DNA of 64,000 nt from Caecibacteroides pullorum (GCF_019239235.1 NZ_JAAZTS010000011.1:1-64000); one strand, 5' to 3'; positions 10,196-18,892 are shown, counted from the stretch's first letter. Numbers and translations: made by a program. The notes: generated from the sequence alone by a model not told the origin.

Positions 10196-11176
10196 TTATT
10201 CGTGCTGTGCGAAATACTTCAGGAATTGCGTGCGTTCGAAAGTATTCACACCCTTTACGTCGCCTACGTTCAGTTTACCCTTGAACTGGGCGATGTTTTC
10301 CATGCCCTTGCTTGCCATCCATTCGGCCACGAACTTGTTGTATTCGTTAATGACGGCAGATGATTCTTTGTAAAGAACACTGCAAATTTCTACGGCGGAG
10401 GCTCCTGCCAGAATGGATTTTACAATGCCTTCAGCTGAGTGGATGCCACCTGAAATGGCATAATCTATCTTATTGACTGCTGCCGAAGCAATACCGGTCC
10501 AGCGAAGCGAGTTGGAGAGGTCGGCCTCATTGCTGAATACATCACCTGCCACCTGCGTCATCTTGTCGATATTGATATCCGGCTGGTAGAAGCGGTTGAA
10601 CAATACGACGGCCGCAGCTCCGTTGGCGTAAAGCTGGTCGATGAGGGCTACGGGATTCGTCAGATTGCTGCCCAGTTTCATGATAACGGGGATTTTGACC
10701 GTTTTCTTGATGTGACGCAGGATGTCAATGTGGCGCTGTTCAAAGCTACCATAGGTGTATTGTACATCAGTTTGTAAAGCTAGAATATTGATCTCCAGTG
10801 CGTCGGCTCCGGCTTCTTCGATCTGCTTGGCGAAGTCTGCCCATACGTCATCTTTATAGCAGTTGATGCTGGCGATAACGGGGATGTCGCACACCTTCTT
10901 GCTTTCACGTATCAGGTTGAGATATTCACCTAGTTTGTGGTGGAGGATGTAGACAGACAGTTTGTCTGCAGCTTCGGGTGACATGGAAGGATCGTCGTGT
11001 TGGTAGACTTCCATCATGATCTGCTCTTCAAAGAGAGACTTCAGTACGATAGCTCCTGCTCCTGCTTCGCAGAGTTTCTGGTTCTTGGCTGCGCTGTCTG
11101 TCAGACCTGAACTGCTGACGATAATGGGATTTCTAAGGGAAAGCCCGGCAAATGTTGTTTGTAACGTTGTTGCCAT
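10196..11176 (-). CDS. Dihydroorotate dehydrogenase-like flavoprotein
   Basis: A 326-residue TIM-barrel FMN protein of the dihydroorotate/dihydropyrimidine dehydrogenase superfamily. The start TTFAGLSLRNPIIVSSSGLT and the segment around IASINCYKDD are typical, as is a C-terminal phosphate-binding region with SGGIHSAEG. Whether it is the true pyrimidine-pathway PyrD is uncertain: no pyrimidine gene is nearby and family members of this kind are usually annotated only as PyrD-like. It ends a three-gene operon, 18 bases after the YggS gene. Cytoplasmic. Confidence 0.85.
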   Translation of the reverse strand: MATTLQTTFAGLSLRNPIIVSSSGLTDSAAKNQKLCEAGAGAIVLKSLFEEQIMMEVYQHDDPSMSPEAADKLSVYILHHKLGEYLNLIRESKKVCDIPVIASINCYKDDVWADFAKQIEEAGADALEINILALQTDVQYTYGSFEQRHIDILRHIKKTVKIPVIMKLGSNLTNPVALIDQLYANGAAAVVLFNRFYQPDINIDKMTQVAGDVFSNEADLSNSLRWTGIASAAVNKIDYAISGGIHSAEGIVKSILAGASAVEICSVLYKESSAVINEYNKFVAEWMASKGMENIAQFKGKLNVGDVKGVNTFERTQFLKYFAQHE

Positions 11177-11194
11177 GATGTTTTATTTTTTAGA

Positions 11195-11860
11195 TTAATA
11201 AATTCGTTCTCCGAAAATTTTGCTTCCTACACGTACCAGTGTGCTTCCTTCGGCAATGGCTTCGTGGTAGTCGTGAGACATGCCCATCGAAAGTTCGCAA
11301 AAAGCATCGTCGTCGGCAAACCATGTGGATTTTACTTCACGGAAGAAGTTGCTTAAGGAACGGAATTCCTCCTTGATTTGTTCGACGTTGTCCGTGTTGG
11401 TGGCCATGCCCATGAGCCCGCACAGACGGATGTGCTGCAACTGACGCCACTGGCCTTCGGCCAGCATCTGGCGGCATTCGTCGAAGCTGAAGCCGAATTT
11501 GGTCTCTTCGCGGGCGATGTGCAGTTGGAGCAGGCAGTTCACCCTGCGTCCGGCTTTGGCTGCTTGTTTGTCTACTTCTGCCAGGAGCTTGTAGGAGTCG
11601 ATGCCGTGAATCAGTGCTACGTAGGGCACGATGTATTTCACTTTGTTGGTCTGCAGGTGGCCGATGAAATGCCATTCAATGTCTTTCGGCAGACTTTCAT
11701 ATTTGGCCGTCATTTCCTGTACCTTGCTTTCGCCGAAGATACGTTGTCCTGCCCGATAAGCTTCTTCGATGGCTTCGTTCGGGTGGAACTTCGATACGGC
11801 TACCAGCCGTACGCCTTCGGGCAGTTCGTTCCGTATTTCTTTGATGCGTTCTCCAATCAT
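11195..11860 (-). CDS. YggS family pyridoxal-phosphate homeostasis protein
   Basis: Cytoplasmic PLP-binding protein of the YggS/PROSC family, which buffers pyridoxal phosphate and affects amino-acid pools and has no known catalysis. Lys24 in LVAVSKFHP is the expected Schiff-base lysine. The signatures WHFIGHLQTNK and the C-terminal LSMGMSHDYHEAIAEGST are hallmark motifs. Length (221 aa) is normal. It sits between the DUF4494 gene (15-base gap) and the dihydroorotate dehydrogenase-like gene (18-base gap), consistent with a single transcript. Confidence 0.95.
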   Translation of the reverse strand: MIGERIKEIRNELPEGVRLVAVSKFHPNEAIEEAYRAGQRIFGESKVQEMTAKYESLPKDIEWHFIGHLQTNKVKYIVPYVALIHGIDSYKLLAEVDKQAAKAGRRVNCLLQLHIAREETKFGFSFDECRQMLAEGQWRQLQHIRLCGLMGMATNTDNVEQIKEEFRSLSNFFREVKSTWFADDDAFCELSMGMSHDYHEAIAEGSTLVRVGSKIFGERIY

Positions 11861-11875
11861 ATTTTCTCTTGTTTT

Positions 11876-12340
11876 TTATACTTCCGGCTTGTCGTCGGGC
11901 TCAGCGCTGTAAGGATACACGTCCATAAGTGGCGTTTCGGCCACAGAGGCTATCTGATAATCGGCCATGGTGCCCTTCATCCCTTCATCCAGTTTCTTTA
12001 CGGCATCGCGCAAATCGGCGGCTTGTACCAATACTTGCGTAGATGTTTTTTTCTCTGCACCGCTCTTTTCATCGAGTGTGATAAAAATGAGCTTGCATTT
12101 GAACCAGCGGTCGGCAGCTTCTTCATCGCAGGGGAAAAGTTCGCTATAGTTGGCACGCTTGATGTCGGCTACAGTGAACTCACCACTGATGAAAGGAGTA
12201 ATCTCTTCGATGATACGTGCTTCGGCTTCGGTAAAGCTGAGTGCATCTACCAGATAGGGCTCCGTAACCTTCTTGTTCATGCCGTTTTCCATTGTTTTTT
12301 CATATCGAATCTTGCATTCGAACCATGTATGCATTGCCAT
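11876..12340 (-). CDS. DUF4494 family protein
   Basis: Small (154 aa) cytoplasmic protein with no signal peptide, of a Bacteroidota family with no assigned role. It begins with a WFECKIRYEK segment, and a similar WFKCKLIFIT segment recurs near residue 80, suggesting an internal duplication of a small beta-alpha unit. It is the first gene of an operon with yggS and a dihydroorotate dehydrogenase-like gene, and diverges from tpx. The family name is recalled from sequence look and I cannot give a function. Confidence 0.75.
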   Translation of the reverse strand: MAMHTWFECKIRYEKTMENGMNKKVTEPYLVDALSFTEAEARIIEEITPFISGEFTVADIKRANYSELFPCDEEAADRWFKCKLIFITLDEKSGAEKKTSTQVLVQAADLRDAVKKLDEGMKGTMADYQIASVAETPLMDVYPYSAEPDDKPEV

Positions 12341-12552
12341 AATTTTCAGTCTTTTAGTTTTCTATCAATAAAAATTGGTCGGTTAATTCCCCACAAAGAT
12401 AAAACTTTTCAAATGAAGAATGCAAGATAAGGTTTAAGATTTGCGCAGAGTGTCTGATTTTCTGTTATAGTTATTGTTGTGGACGGGTGGAATAAGAACG
12501 GGACGAAACATTCTTTTAACATGATTGAAATAGGTGCTTCCAAACTTTTTCT

Positions 12553-12560
12553 TACTTTTG
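12553..12560 (+). promoter_or_regulatory. -7 element of the tpx promoter
   Basis: TACTTTTG fits TAnnTTTG, 37 bases before the tpx ATG. A TTG at 12525 is the nearest -33-like word but stands 25 bases away, which is longer than usual. Confidence 0.5.
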
Positions 12561-12597
12561 TTTGTTATCAAGAAGAATTTTAAAGGAAAAGAAAATT

Positions 12598-13098
12598 ATG
12601 GCAACAACAAATTTCAAAGGACAGCCGGTGAGATTGATCGGTGAGTTTATACAGGTGGGCACTGTAGCCCCCGATTTCGGATTAGTAAAAACGGACTTGT
12701 CAACTTTCTCGTTAAAAGATTTGAGTGGTAAGAATGTGGTATTGAATATTTTTCCAAGTCTTGATACGGCAGTTTGCGCAACTTCAGTTCGTAAGTTTAA
12801 TAAATTAGCAGCTTCTTTGCCCGATACGATTGTATTGGCTATTTCGAAAGATCTGCCTTTTGCACATGCACGTTTTTGTACAACGGAAGGCATTGAACAT
12901 GTCATTCCATTGTCCGATTTCCGTATTTCCGATTTTGATGAGAATTATGGTGTATGTATGGCCGATGGTCCGTTAGCCGGATTGTTGGCACGTGCTGTCG
13001 TTATTATAGGTAAGGACGGTCGGGTGGCTTATACGGAGCTGGTACCTGAAATTACACAGGAACCTGATTATGACAAAGCTTTGGAAGTTTTGAAGTAA
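12598..13098 (+). CDS. tpx: Thiol peroxidase Tpx (atypical 2-Cys peroxiredoxin)
   Basis: Reduces hydrogen and alkyl peroxides in the cytoplasm, using thioredoxin as reductant. The peroxidatic Cys60 lies in SLDTAVCATSVRKF and the resolving Cys94 in ARFCTTEG, the spacing expected of Tpx (61/95 in E. coli). Length of 166 residues is normal. I chose the ATG at 12598 rather than the upstream in-frame TTG at 12562: the ATG gives the conserved MATTNFKGQPV start and the usual length, and the -7 promoter element lies directly upstream. Single-gene unit closed by a strong terminator. Confidence 0.96.
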   Translation: MATTNFKGQPVRLIGEFIQVGTVAPDFGLVKTDLSTFSLKDLSGKNVVLNIFPSLDTAVCATSVRKFNKLAASLPDTIVLAISKDLPFAHARFCTTEGIEHVIPLSDFRISDFDENYGVCMADGPLAGLLARAVVIIGKDGRVAYTELVPEITQEPDYDKALEVLK

Positions 13099-13113
13099 TT
13101 TTTCTAAAAAAAC

Positions 13114-13165
13114 AGGGTGTATCCTTTTCCAAGAAGGTTGAGACTTCTTGATAGAGATACACCCT
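13114..13165. terminator. Bidirectional terminator between tpx and the DUF368 gene
   Basis: Outer stem AGGGTGTATC with its exact complement, and an inner CAAGAAG/CTTCTTG stem. T-rich on the right for tpx and A-rich on the left, so it serves both convergent genes. Confidence 0.85.
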
Positions 13166-13203
13166 TTATTTTGTGGAATAAATGCGAAAAGGTTCGTTTT
13201 TCT

Positions 13204-14094
13204 TTATTGATCAGCTTTTTTAGATAGTTTTTCAAGGAAGTAGACCATGAGGAAGCCTACTACCATCAGTGCTATTGCCTCGCCAATGTAGGCATTGGGC
13301 AAGATGTTGGTTTCGATAGGCATGCCATGAGTGTTGTCGGCTATTTCTTTCCATGGCCATACTTTGTTGAGTGAACCCAGCATGAAGCCTGTCAGAACGG
13401 CTAAGGTGATGTTGCGGAAATGCTTCAAGGCAAACGATAACAGACGTGAGAAACTGGTGATACCGATGAATGCACCTGCTGCAAAAATGGCCAAGGTCGT
13501 GATATTGAGCGTCTTTACCGCTTCCATTATATAGAAATATTTACCTAACAACACCAGAATGAAACTTCCTGAAATGCCTGGAAGAATCATGGCGCAGATA
13601 GCAATAGCTCCACACAGGAAGATGAACAGCGGATGGGTCGACGTTTCTGCGGGAGTAGCAACGGTTATGTAGTAAGCTACAATGGCACCAATGATGAATC
13701 CGATGACAGTTTTCCAATTCCACCCTTTGATGTCTTTCCCTACGAACCAAGTAGATGCCAGTACCAGGCCGAAGAAAAATGCCCATACCAAAATGGGATG
13801 GGTAGTGAGTAGCCAAGTTATGACTTTTGCGAGCGAAAAGACGCTAATGCCAATTCCCAGCAGAAGTGAGAACAGAAAATTCCCATTGATTTTCTTCCAA
13901 AACTGTCCCCATTTTCCTGTAAAAAACAGGCGGAGACTTTCCATATTAATACTCTTGATCGTTTCTATCAGTTCATCGTAGATGCCTACAATAAAGGCGA
14001 TGGTACCGCCTGAGACACCCGGTACAACATCGGCAGCTCCCATGCCCATACCTTTTAGTGCGATGAATGCGTAGTCTTTCAGTTTTCTTTTCAT
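13204..14094 (-). CDS. DUF368 family polytopic membrane protein (putative undecaprenyl-phosphate translocase)
   Basis: A 296-residue inner-membrane protein with about eight hydrophobic segments. The opening motif GMGMGAADVVPGVSGGTIAF and the internal MILPGISGSFILVLLGKY form the two inverted PGxSGG/PGISGS signatures of DUF368. Family members have been shown in other bacteria to return undecaprenyl phosphate across the membrane for reuse in wall and glycan synthesis; transfer of that role here is by homology. Third gene of glnS-TPR-DUF368, 40 bases after the TPR gene. Confidence 0.88.
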   Translation of the reverse strand: MKRKLKDYAFIALKGMGMGAADVVPGVSGGTIAFIVGIYDELIETIKSINMESLRLFFTGKWGQFWKKINGNFLFSLLLGIGISVFSLAKVITWLLTTHPILVWAFFFGLVLASTWFVGKDIKGWNWKTVIGFIIGAIVAYYITVATPAETSTHPLFIFLCGAIAICAMILPGISGSFILVLLGKYFYIMEAVKTLNITTLAIFAAGAFIGITSFSRLLSFALKHFRNITLAVLTGFMLGSLNKVWPWKEIADNTHGMPIETNILPNAYIGEAIALMVVGFLMVYFLEKLSKKADQ

Positions 14095-14134
14095 ATTGCT
14101 TGTAATTTTATTTTGTAGAGTCTTTTTGTAAAAA

Positions 14135-15574
14135 TTATCCTTTTCTTCGTCGGATAGGTTCTGTCAGGTAGGTTTTCATTACCTGCATGGCCTCTCCATC
14201 AGGCATTGTCTCCACCTGTGTTTGCAGATTTTCCATGTATTTTTCGTTCATGGGGCTTTCTGTCTGTTGGTTGTAGTGTCGGGCCTTCTCTGTTTCGCCA
14301 GACAGGATACATGACATGGTAAGTCGCTGGTACAGGTTCGGATAGTCAGGTTTCCACTGTTCGATATGTTCCAGAGCGCTGACAGAATAGCGGTACATAC
14401 CTGCTTCGGTGCTATAAGCGGCTATTTCTGACCATGTATCGGCTGTATTGTCATAGCTGCCTATTTCTTCCCACATGTCAACGGCTTTTTGCCTTTCGCC
14501 ACGTTGTGCATAGATTAGGCCTCCCAACAAATGGGCGTCTACATTGAGGTAATCGATGTCAATGGCTTTGTGGCAGTAATCGAGTGCCTGTCCTTCGTAC
14601 TTTTCGTTGCCAAGTTTATAAATGCAGATGGCCATGCCGGCGTAGAGGGATGAACGTGTAATAGGGTCTTTCAAGTCCTCTTCCTGTTGCAGGGCAAGAT
14701 CCAGTTCGTTATAGGCTTTTTCCCATTCTTCTTTTTCCAGCTTGATCTGCCCTACCATTGAGTTCAGATAGGCAGGAGCGATACTGTGGAACTTGACGGC
14801 CTGTTCATAGCACTTGACGGCTTCTTCGTCGTTGCCAAGCTCCAGAAAGCAGTAACCCTTAATGACGTAAGCTTCTCCCAGTTCGTCATCAGCCAGCAGG
14901 GCATAGTCGCAGGCGTCAATGGCTTTTCCAAATTCCTGCATGCCCATATAGCAACGTGCCGCTGCCATCCAGTATTGTGGATGATAGGGATCATTGTCTA
15001 TCAGCTTATTATAGTAAGTCAGAGCTTCTGCATAGTTTTTCCGGTCGAGCAGGCTGTCAGCCATGATACAGCAGTATTCTGTATCTTCTTTGTCCCATCG
15101 CCAGTGCGAAAGCCATTCCGTTGCCTGGTCGTACTGATAGGCTCCAAGGTACATGTAAGCCACATCGATGATGTTTTCCTTGCTGTATTTGTCTTCCAGC
15201 ATGTCCAGTTGCAGTTCGGCGTCCTCTATGCGTCCTTCTTCCACCAACAGTCTGGCGCGTAGGATGGTGACGTCGGGGCGTTCTTCGGTTATTTCTGCGG
15301 CAGCCTGCTTTGCGTCTTCCAGCTCGTACAGATCCAGATGTAAGTAGCTGCGCTCCACCAGCAACGAGGTGTTGCCAGGGTGGAGCTTCAGCCCATACGC
15401 GATGACTTCGGCTGCGTCGTCGAACTTACTGTTGCGGTCGTACCATTCGGCAATATCGGCCAGGTCTTCTGCATCCATGTAGATGGAGATGTGCTGGTCG
15501 CGTGCCGTTTCGTAGCTTTCCACCAGTTCAGCCAATGCCTTGTCTTTGCCCGACAGCAGGTTCTTGTTACTCAT
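14135..15574 (-). CDS. Tetratricopeptide repeat protein
   Basis: A 479-residue soluble protein made almost wholly of TPR-like helical pairs (for example YAEALTYYNKLIDNDPYHPQ and the units around residues 215-260). No signal peptide or catalytic domain is visible. TPR proteins act as scaffolds; the partner is unknown. Located between glnS (21-base gap) and the DUF368 gene, so it is probably co-transcribed with both. Confidence 0.85.
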   Translation of the reverse strand: MSNKNLLSGKDKALAELVESYETARDQHISIYMDAEDLADIAEWYDRNSKFDDAAEVIAYGLKLHPGNTSLLVERSYLHLDLYELEDAKQAAAEITEERPDVTILRARLLVEEGRIEDAELQLDMLEDKYSKENIIDVAYMYLGAYQYDQATEWLSHWRWDKEDTEYCCIMADSLLDRKNYAEALTYYNKLIDNDPYHPQYWMAAARCYMGMQEFGKAIDACDYALLADDELGEAYVIKGYCFLELGNDEEAVKCYEQAVKFHSIAPAYLNSMVGQIKLEKEEWEKAYNELDLALQQEEDLKDPITRSSLYAGMAICIYKLGNEKYEGQALDYCHKAIDIDYLNVDAHLLGGLIYAQRGERQKAVDMWEEIGSYDNTADTWSEIAAYSTEAGMYRYSVSALEHIEQWKPDYPNLYQRLTMSCILSGETEKARHYNQQTESPMNEKYMENLQTQVETMPDGEAMQVMKTYLTEPIRRRKG

Positions 15575-15595
15575 CGTATGTGTGTATCAGTTTTT

Positions 15596-17335
15596 TTATT
15601 TGTTTATTTTGCCCCAAGTGTCTTTCAGGCCTACTGTGCGGTTGAAGACCATCTTTTCTGCTGTAGAATCCTTGTCGACGTTGAAGTAGCCGATGCGTTG
15701 GAATTGCAGATAAGTGAGGGGCTTCATGCCGGCAGCAAACTTTTCGACATAACAGCAGGGCAATACCTTCAGCGAATCGGGGTTGATGATTTCCTTCATG
15801 GCTGTCAGGGCGTCGCAGTTCTTGGCTTCGCGGATGGCAGCCAGCTCGTCGCGAGGATTTTCCACTTTCCACAGACGGTCGTACAGGCGTACTTCAGCTT
15901 CCAGGCAGTGGGCACAGCTCACCCAATGCAGGGTGCCTTTCACCTTGCGGTTGGCGCCTGGCATACCGCTCTTTGAGTCAGGGTCGTATTCGCAGTAGAC
16001 TTCCACCACTTCGCCTGCCTCGTTCTTCTTGCAACCTGTGCACTTCACGATGTAGGCATTCTTCAAGCGTACTTCCTGGCCGGGGGTCATGCGGAAATAT
16101 TTCTTCGGGGCGTCCTCCATGAAATCTTCGCGCTCCATCCACAGCTCACGGCTGAATTCGATGGTATGGCTGCCTTCTTCAGGACGTTCGGGGTTGTTGA
16201 TGGCTTCCAGTTCCTCCACCTGTCCTTCGGGATAGTTGGTGATAACCAACTTCACAGGATTCAGTACGGCTGAAATACGAGTGGCACGTTCGTTCAGGTC
16301 TTCGCGAACGGCACTTTCCAGCAGGGCGAACTCGTTGAGAGCGTCGTAAGTGGTGTAACCGATCTTGTCGATGAACTTATGGATAGACTCTGGCGAATAG
16401 CCACGACGGCGGAAACCACAGATGGTCGGCATGCGGGGATCGTCCCAGCCGTTCACCAGGCCTTCCTTGACGAGCGTCAGCAGGTTGCGCTTGCTCATCA
16501 GCGTGTAGCTCAGGTTCAGTTTGTTGAATTCGTACTGGCGCGGGCGGTTGTCGTCCAGATCCTTGCCTTCTTTCAGCCAATCGACGAAGAGGTCGTAGAG
16601 CGGGCGGTGTACCACAAATTCCAATGTACAGAGCGAGTGGGTCACGCCTTCGAAGAAGTCACTCTGGCCGTGGGCGAAGTCATACATGGGATAGGCTTTC
16701 CATTTCGTACCCGTGCGGTGGTGCGGATGTTTCACTACACGATAGATGATGGGGTCGCGGAAGTGCATGTTGGGGTTGGCCATGTCTATCTTGGCGCGCA
16801 GCACCATGGCACCTTCTTCTACCTCGCCACTGTTCATCTTTTGGAACAGCTCCAGATTTTCTTCAATAGGGCGGTTGCGGTAAGGACTTTCCGTACCCGG
16901 CTGGGTCGGTGTACCTTTCTGTGCCGCTATTTCTTCAGACGACTGTTCGTCGATGTAAGCCTTGCCTTCCTTGATGAGGCGGATGGCGAAGTCCCACAGC
17001 TGCTGGAAGTAGTCGGAGGCATAGTATTCGTGTCCCCACTGGTAGCCCAGCCAGCGTATGTCTTCCTTGATGGCCTCGACGTATTCCACGTCCTCCTTGG
17101 TGGGGTTGGTGTCGTCGAAGCGCAGGTTGCATACGCCTCCGTGAGCGGCTGCGATGCCGAAATCAAGGCAGATGGCCTTGGCATGTCCGATGTGCAGGTA
17201 TCCGTTAGGCTCCGGCGGGAAGCGTGTCTGCACTCTGCCTCCATTTTTACCGTTGCTCAAGTCGTTTTCTACAATTTGCTCAATGAAGTTCAAGCTTTTC
17301 TTTTCGCTTGTTTCTTCGTTTTTCAGTTCTGCCAT
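15596..17335 (-). CDS. glnS: Glutaminyl-tRNA synthetase
   Basis: Class I aminoacyl-tRNA synthetase charging tRNA-Gln. The HIGH motif is at residues 48-51 in PEPNGYLHIGHAK and the KMSKS counterpart is LMSKRNLL near residue 280. The C-terminal beta-barrel anticodon-binding region is present. I set the start at 17335 (MAELKNEET); the longer in-frame reading to 17395 adds 20 residues with no similarity to the family and runs toward the promoter. The resulting 579 aa is near the usual length. First gene of an operon with the TPR and DUF368 genes. Confidence 0.96.
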   Translation of the reverse strand: MAELKNEETSEKKSLNFIEQIVENDLSNGKNGGRVQTRFPPEPNGYLHIGHAKAICLDFGIAAAHGGVCNLRFDDTNPTKEDVEYVEAIKEDIRWLGYQWGHEYYASDYFQQLWDFAIRLIKEGKAYIDEQSSEEIAAQKGTPTQPGTESPYRNRPIEENLELFQKMNSGEVEEGAMVLRAKIDMANPNMHFRDPIIYRVVKHPHHRTGTKWKAYPMYDFAHGQSDFFEGVTHSLCTLEFVVHRPLYDLFVDWLKEGKDLDDNRPRQYEFNKLNLSYTLMSKRNLLTLVKEGLVNGWDDPRMPTICGFRRRGYSPESIHKFIDKIGYTTYDALNEFALLESAVREDLNERATRISAVLNPVKLVITNYPEGQVEELEAINNPERPEEGSHTIEFSRELWMEREDFMEDAPKKYFRMTPGQEVRLKNAYIVKCTGCKKNEAGEVVEVYCEYDPDSKSGMPGANRKVKGTLHWVSCAHCLEAEVRLYDRLWKVENPRDELAAIREAKNCDALTAMKEIINPDSLKVLPCCYVEKFAAGMKPLTYLQFQRIGYFNVDKDSTAEKMVFNRTVGLKDTWGKINK

Positions 17336-17392
17336 AGTGTTATAATATATAATATGGTGTAATTTCCCGTAGGGATATGATAAAACATGTGG

Positions 17393-17400
17393 CAAAAGTA
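17393..17400 (-). promoter_or_regulatory. -7 element of the glnS promoter
   Basis: Minus-strand TACTTTTG fits TAnnTTTG and lies 57 bases before the glnS ATG. No clear TTTG upstream. Confidence 0.4.
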
Positions 17401-17459
17401 CGACTTTTACATGACGTGGGGAAACATATTCTTTTATTTTTTAGGAGAAGTCCGTCCGC

Positions 17460-17618
17460 ACGTTTGTCTTGCTAAAATAGCCGGAACATTGAAGCTCTTA
17501 TGTTTGAAGTATTCGGGTCTTATAGACGTTGTCTGAGCCTCTTTCCGGTGGCCCGGAAACCTACTCATCTACTTAAATGCCTGATAATGGCCCATGAAGG
17601 TAGATGTGTGACAAGCGT
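17460..17618 (+). ncRNA. Candidate structured RNA, 6S-like
   Basis: A non-coding stretch with a long-range closing stem, ACGTTTGTC (17460-17468) with GACAAGCGT (17610-17618), and a strong hairpin near the centre, TTTCCGG-TGGC-CCGGAAA (17542-17559). The right arm can form CATCTAC/GTAGATG (17566-17572 with 17600-17606). The left arm contains TATGTTTG (17499-17506), the Bacteroides -7 word. A closed rod with an apical hairpin and a promoter-like internal loop is the architecture of 6S RNA. The plus strand is favoured because the one imperfect closing pair is U-G there but C-A on the other strand. No clear promoter or terminator was found, so the ends are approximate. Bases 17630-17780 show nothing recognisable. 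Confidence 0.4.
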
Positions 17619-17784
17619 TTGGTAAACATTATGCGTGAAAAAATAAATAAATGCCCTGCCTTAAAGGTTGCCTATCTTAGAATGTTTATACAGCCTCTTG
17701 CTGCATTTACCCAATTTATTGAAAATGTACTGTTTACTCCTGCAAGTTTCAAAATGCTCTTTATGTTCATGTATCATTTTAACC

Positions 17785-17861
17785 GTCATCCCGGCCTTGA
17801 GCCGGGATCCAGGAACACACAGGCGATGATGATATGGATCCCGCATCGAGTGCGGGATGAC
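17785..17861. repeat. REP-like paired inverted repeat
   Basis: Two GC-rich hairpins face each other: CCCGGCCTTGAGCCGGG on the left and CCCGCATCGAGTGCGGG on the right. The outer ends GTCATCCCG and CGGGATGAC are exact complements, and GGATCC words lie inside. This is the look of a REP pair or small palindromic mobile element. It lies 16 bases past the pstS stop codon and may also act as its transcription end. Confidence 0.75.
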
Positions 17862-17877
17862 AGAAACCGGATAGCGT

Positions 17878-18699
17878 TTATGGCTTGACGGGAATATATT
17901 CGCCGCCTTTGATGATGGCCTGCCCGTTGGACGAAAGAATATAATCCAGTAGCGGGGCAACGCGGTCGGCATTCTTCTGTTCGTAATAGTAGTAGAGTGG
18001 GCGGACGATGGGGTAAGTGCCGTTGGTGGCGTTTTGCGGGGTGGGTTGTGCATACTCGCCTCCTTCGTAGGCCACGGCAAGCGGCTTCACTCGGTGGGAG
18101 ACGTAGGCCAGTCCCACGTAGCCGATGGCACCACGGGTCTGGCTGACCGACTGGATGACGGCGCCCGTGGCGGGCATGGAAAGGCTGCCAGCCATGTAGT
18201 TCTTATTTTTCAGCACGCTCTCTTTGAAGAATTCATACGTGCCGGAGGACGTCTCGCGCGAATAAACGACAATCTTGCGGTCTTCTCCTCCCACTTCTTT
18301 CCAGTTGGTAATCTTTCCGCGGAAAATATCTTCCAGTTGCTGGCGGGTCAGCCGGTCGACCGGATTGTCAGGATGGACCACCACGGCAAGGGCGTCTCCA
18401 GCGATGATGGTTTCGCGGATGTCTTTGCCTGCCGCCTTAGCTCTCATCTTTTCGCTGAACTTGATGGAGCGCGAAGCCATGGCCAAATCGGCCGTGCCGT
18501 CCAGCAATGCGGAAATTCCTACGCCGCTACCTCCGCCGGTGACGGTGACGCGGGCTTCGGGGTGGATTTTCATGAATTCTTCGGCTGTCTGTTGGGCGAT
18601 GGGCAATACTGTGTCGCTGCCCTTGATGCGTTGGGCGTAGAGGTTGCCGAAGGAAAGAAACCATGCGGCCAGAACAAGAAAAATCTGTATAGTCTTCAT
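17878..18699 (-). CDS. pstS: Phosphate ABC transporter substrate-binding protein PstS
   Basis: Periplasmic phosphate-binding protein of the Pst high-affinity uptake system. Signal peptide of about 22 residues ending LYAQ. The mature start RIKGSDTVLPIAQ and the motif SRETSSGTYEFF supply phosphate-contacting serines and threonines of the PstS fold. I start it at 18699; the longer frame to 18840 would place a non-signal extension ahead of the signal peptide and overlap the Pho-box region. Length (273 aa) matches short PstS forms. Unusually it is divergent from pstCAB-phoU instead of leading that operon. Confidence 0.93.
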   Translation of the reverse strand: MKTIQIFLVLAAWFLSFGNLYAQRIKGSDTVLPIAQQTAEEFMKIHPEARVTVTGGGSGVGISALLDGTADLAMASRSIKFSEKMRAKAAGKDIRETIIAGDALAVVVHPDNPVDRLTRQQLEDIFRGKITNWKEVGGEDRKIVVYSRETSSGTYEFFKESVLKNKNYMAGSLSMPATGAVIQSVSQTRGAIGYVGLAYVSHRVKPLAVAYEGGEYAQPTPQNATNGTYPIVRPLYYYYEQKNADRVAPLLDYILSSNGQAIIKGGEYIPVKP

Positions 18700-18740
18700 T
18701 TTAATTATTGTTTTTATGGGCACAAATAACGGAAACAGAT

Positions 18741-18758
18741 GTTTCATGGATGTTACAA
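18741..18758 (-). promoter_or_regulatory. Pho-box-like site for pstS
   Basis: Minus strand reads TTGTAAC, 4 bases, ATGAAAC: two 7-base half sites with the 11-base period of PhoB boxes. About 10 bases beyond it GTTATTTG (18723-18730) stands where a -7 element would be expected, as in PhoB-activated promoters. Confidence 0.6.
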
Positions 18759-18776
18759 AACGGGTGTCCTCGGGAT

Positions 18777-18805
18777 TTGTAACGAAAATGTAATACATAT
18801 GAAAC
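18777..18805 (+). promoter_or_regulatory. Pho-box-like site for pstCAB-phoU
   Basis: Three tandem half sites, TTGTAAC, ATGTAAT and ATGAAAC, start at 18777, 18788 and 18799, each separated by 4 bases and so repeating every 11 bases. This is the spacing of PhoB-type boxes and faces the pstC gene. Confidence 0.65.
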
Positions 18806-18892
18806 CGTTTTTTCAAGAGAAAGACACGTTTTCTTAGCATTTCCGCTGTTTCTTTGCGGCGGAAAATTATAGGTACAGAAATTTATTATGCA

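Noticed and set aside
12562-12597. TTG start adding 12 residues to Tpx
   Set aside because: The ATG at 12598 gives the family length and start; the TTG would lie at or before the likely transcription start.
16379-17362. 327-codon open frame opposite glnS
   Set aside because: Antisense to clear synthetase motifs and lacks any recognisable domain.
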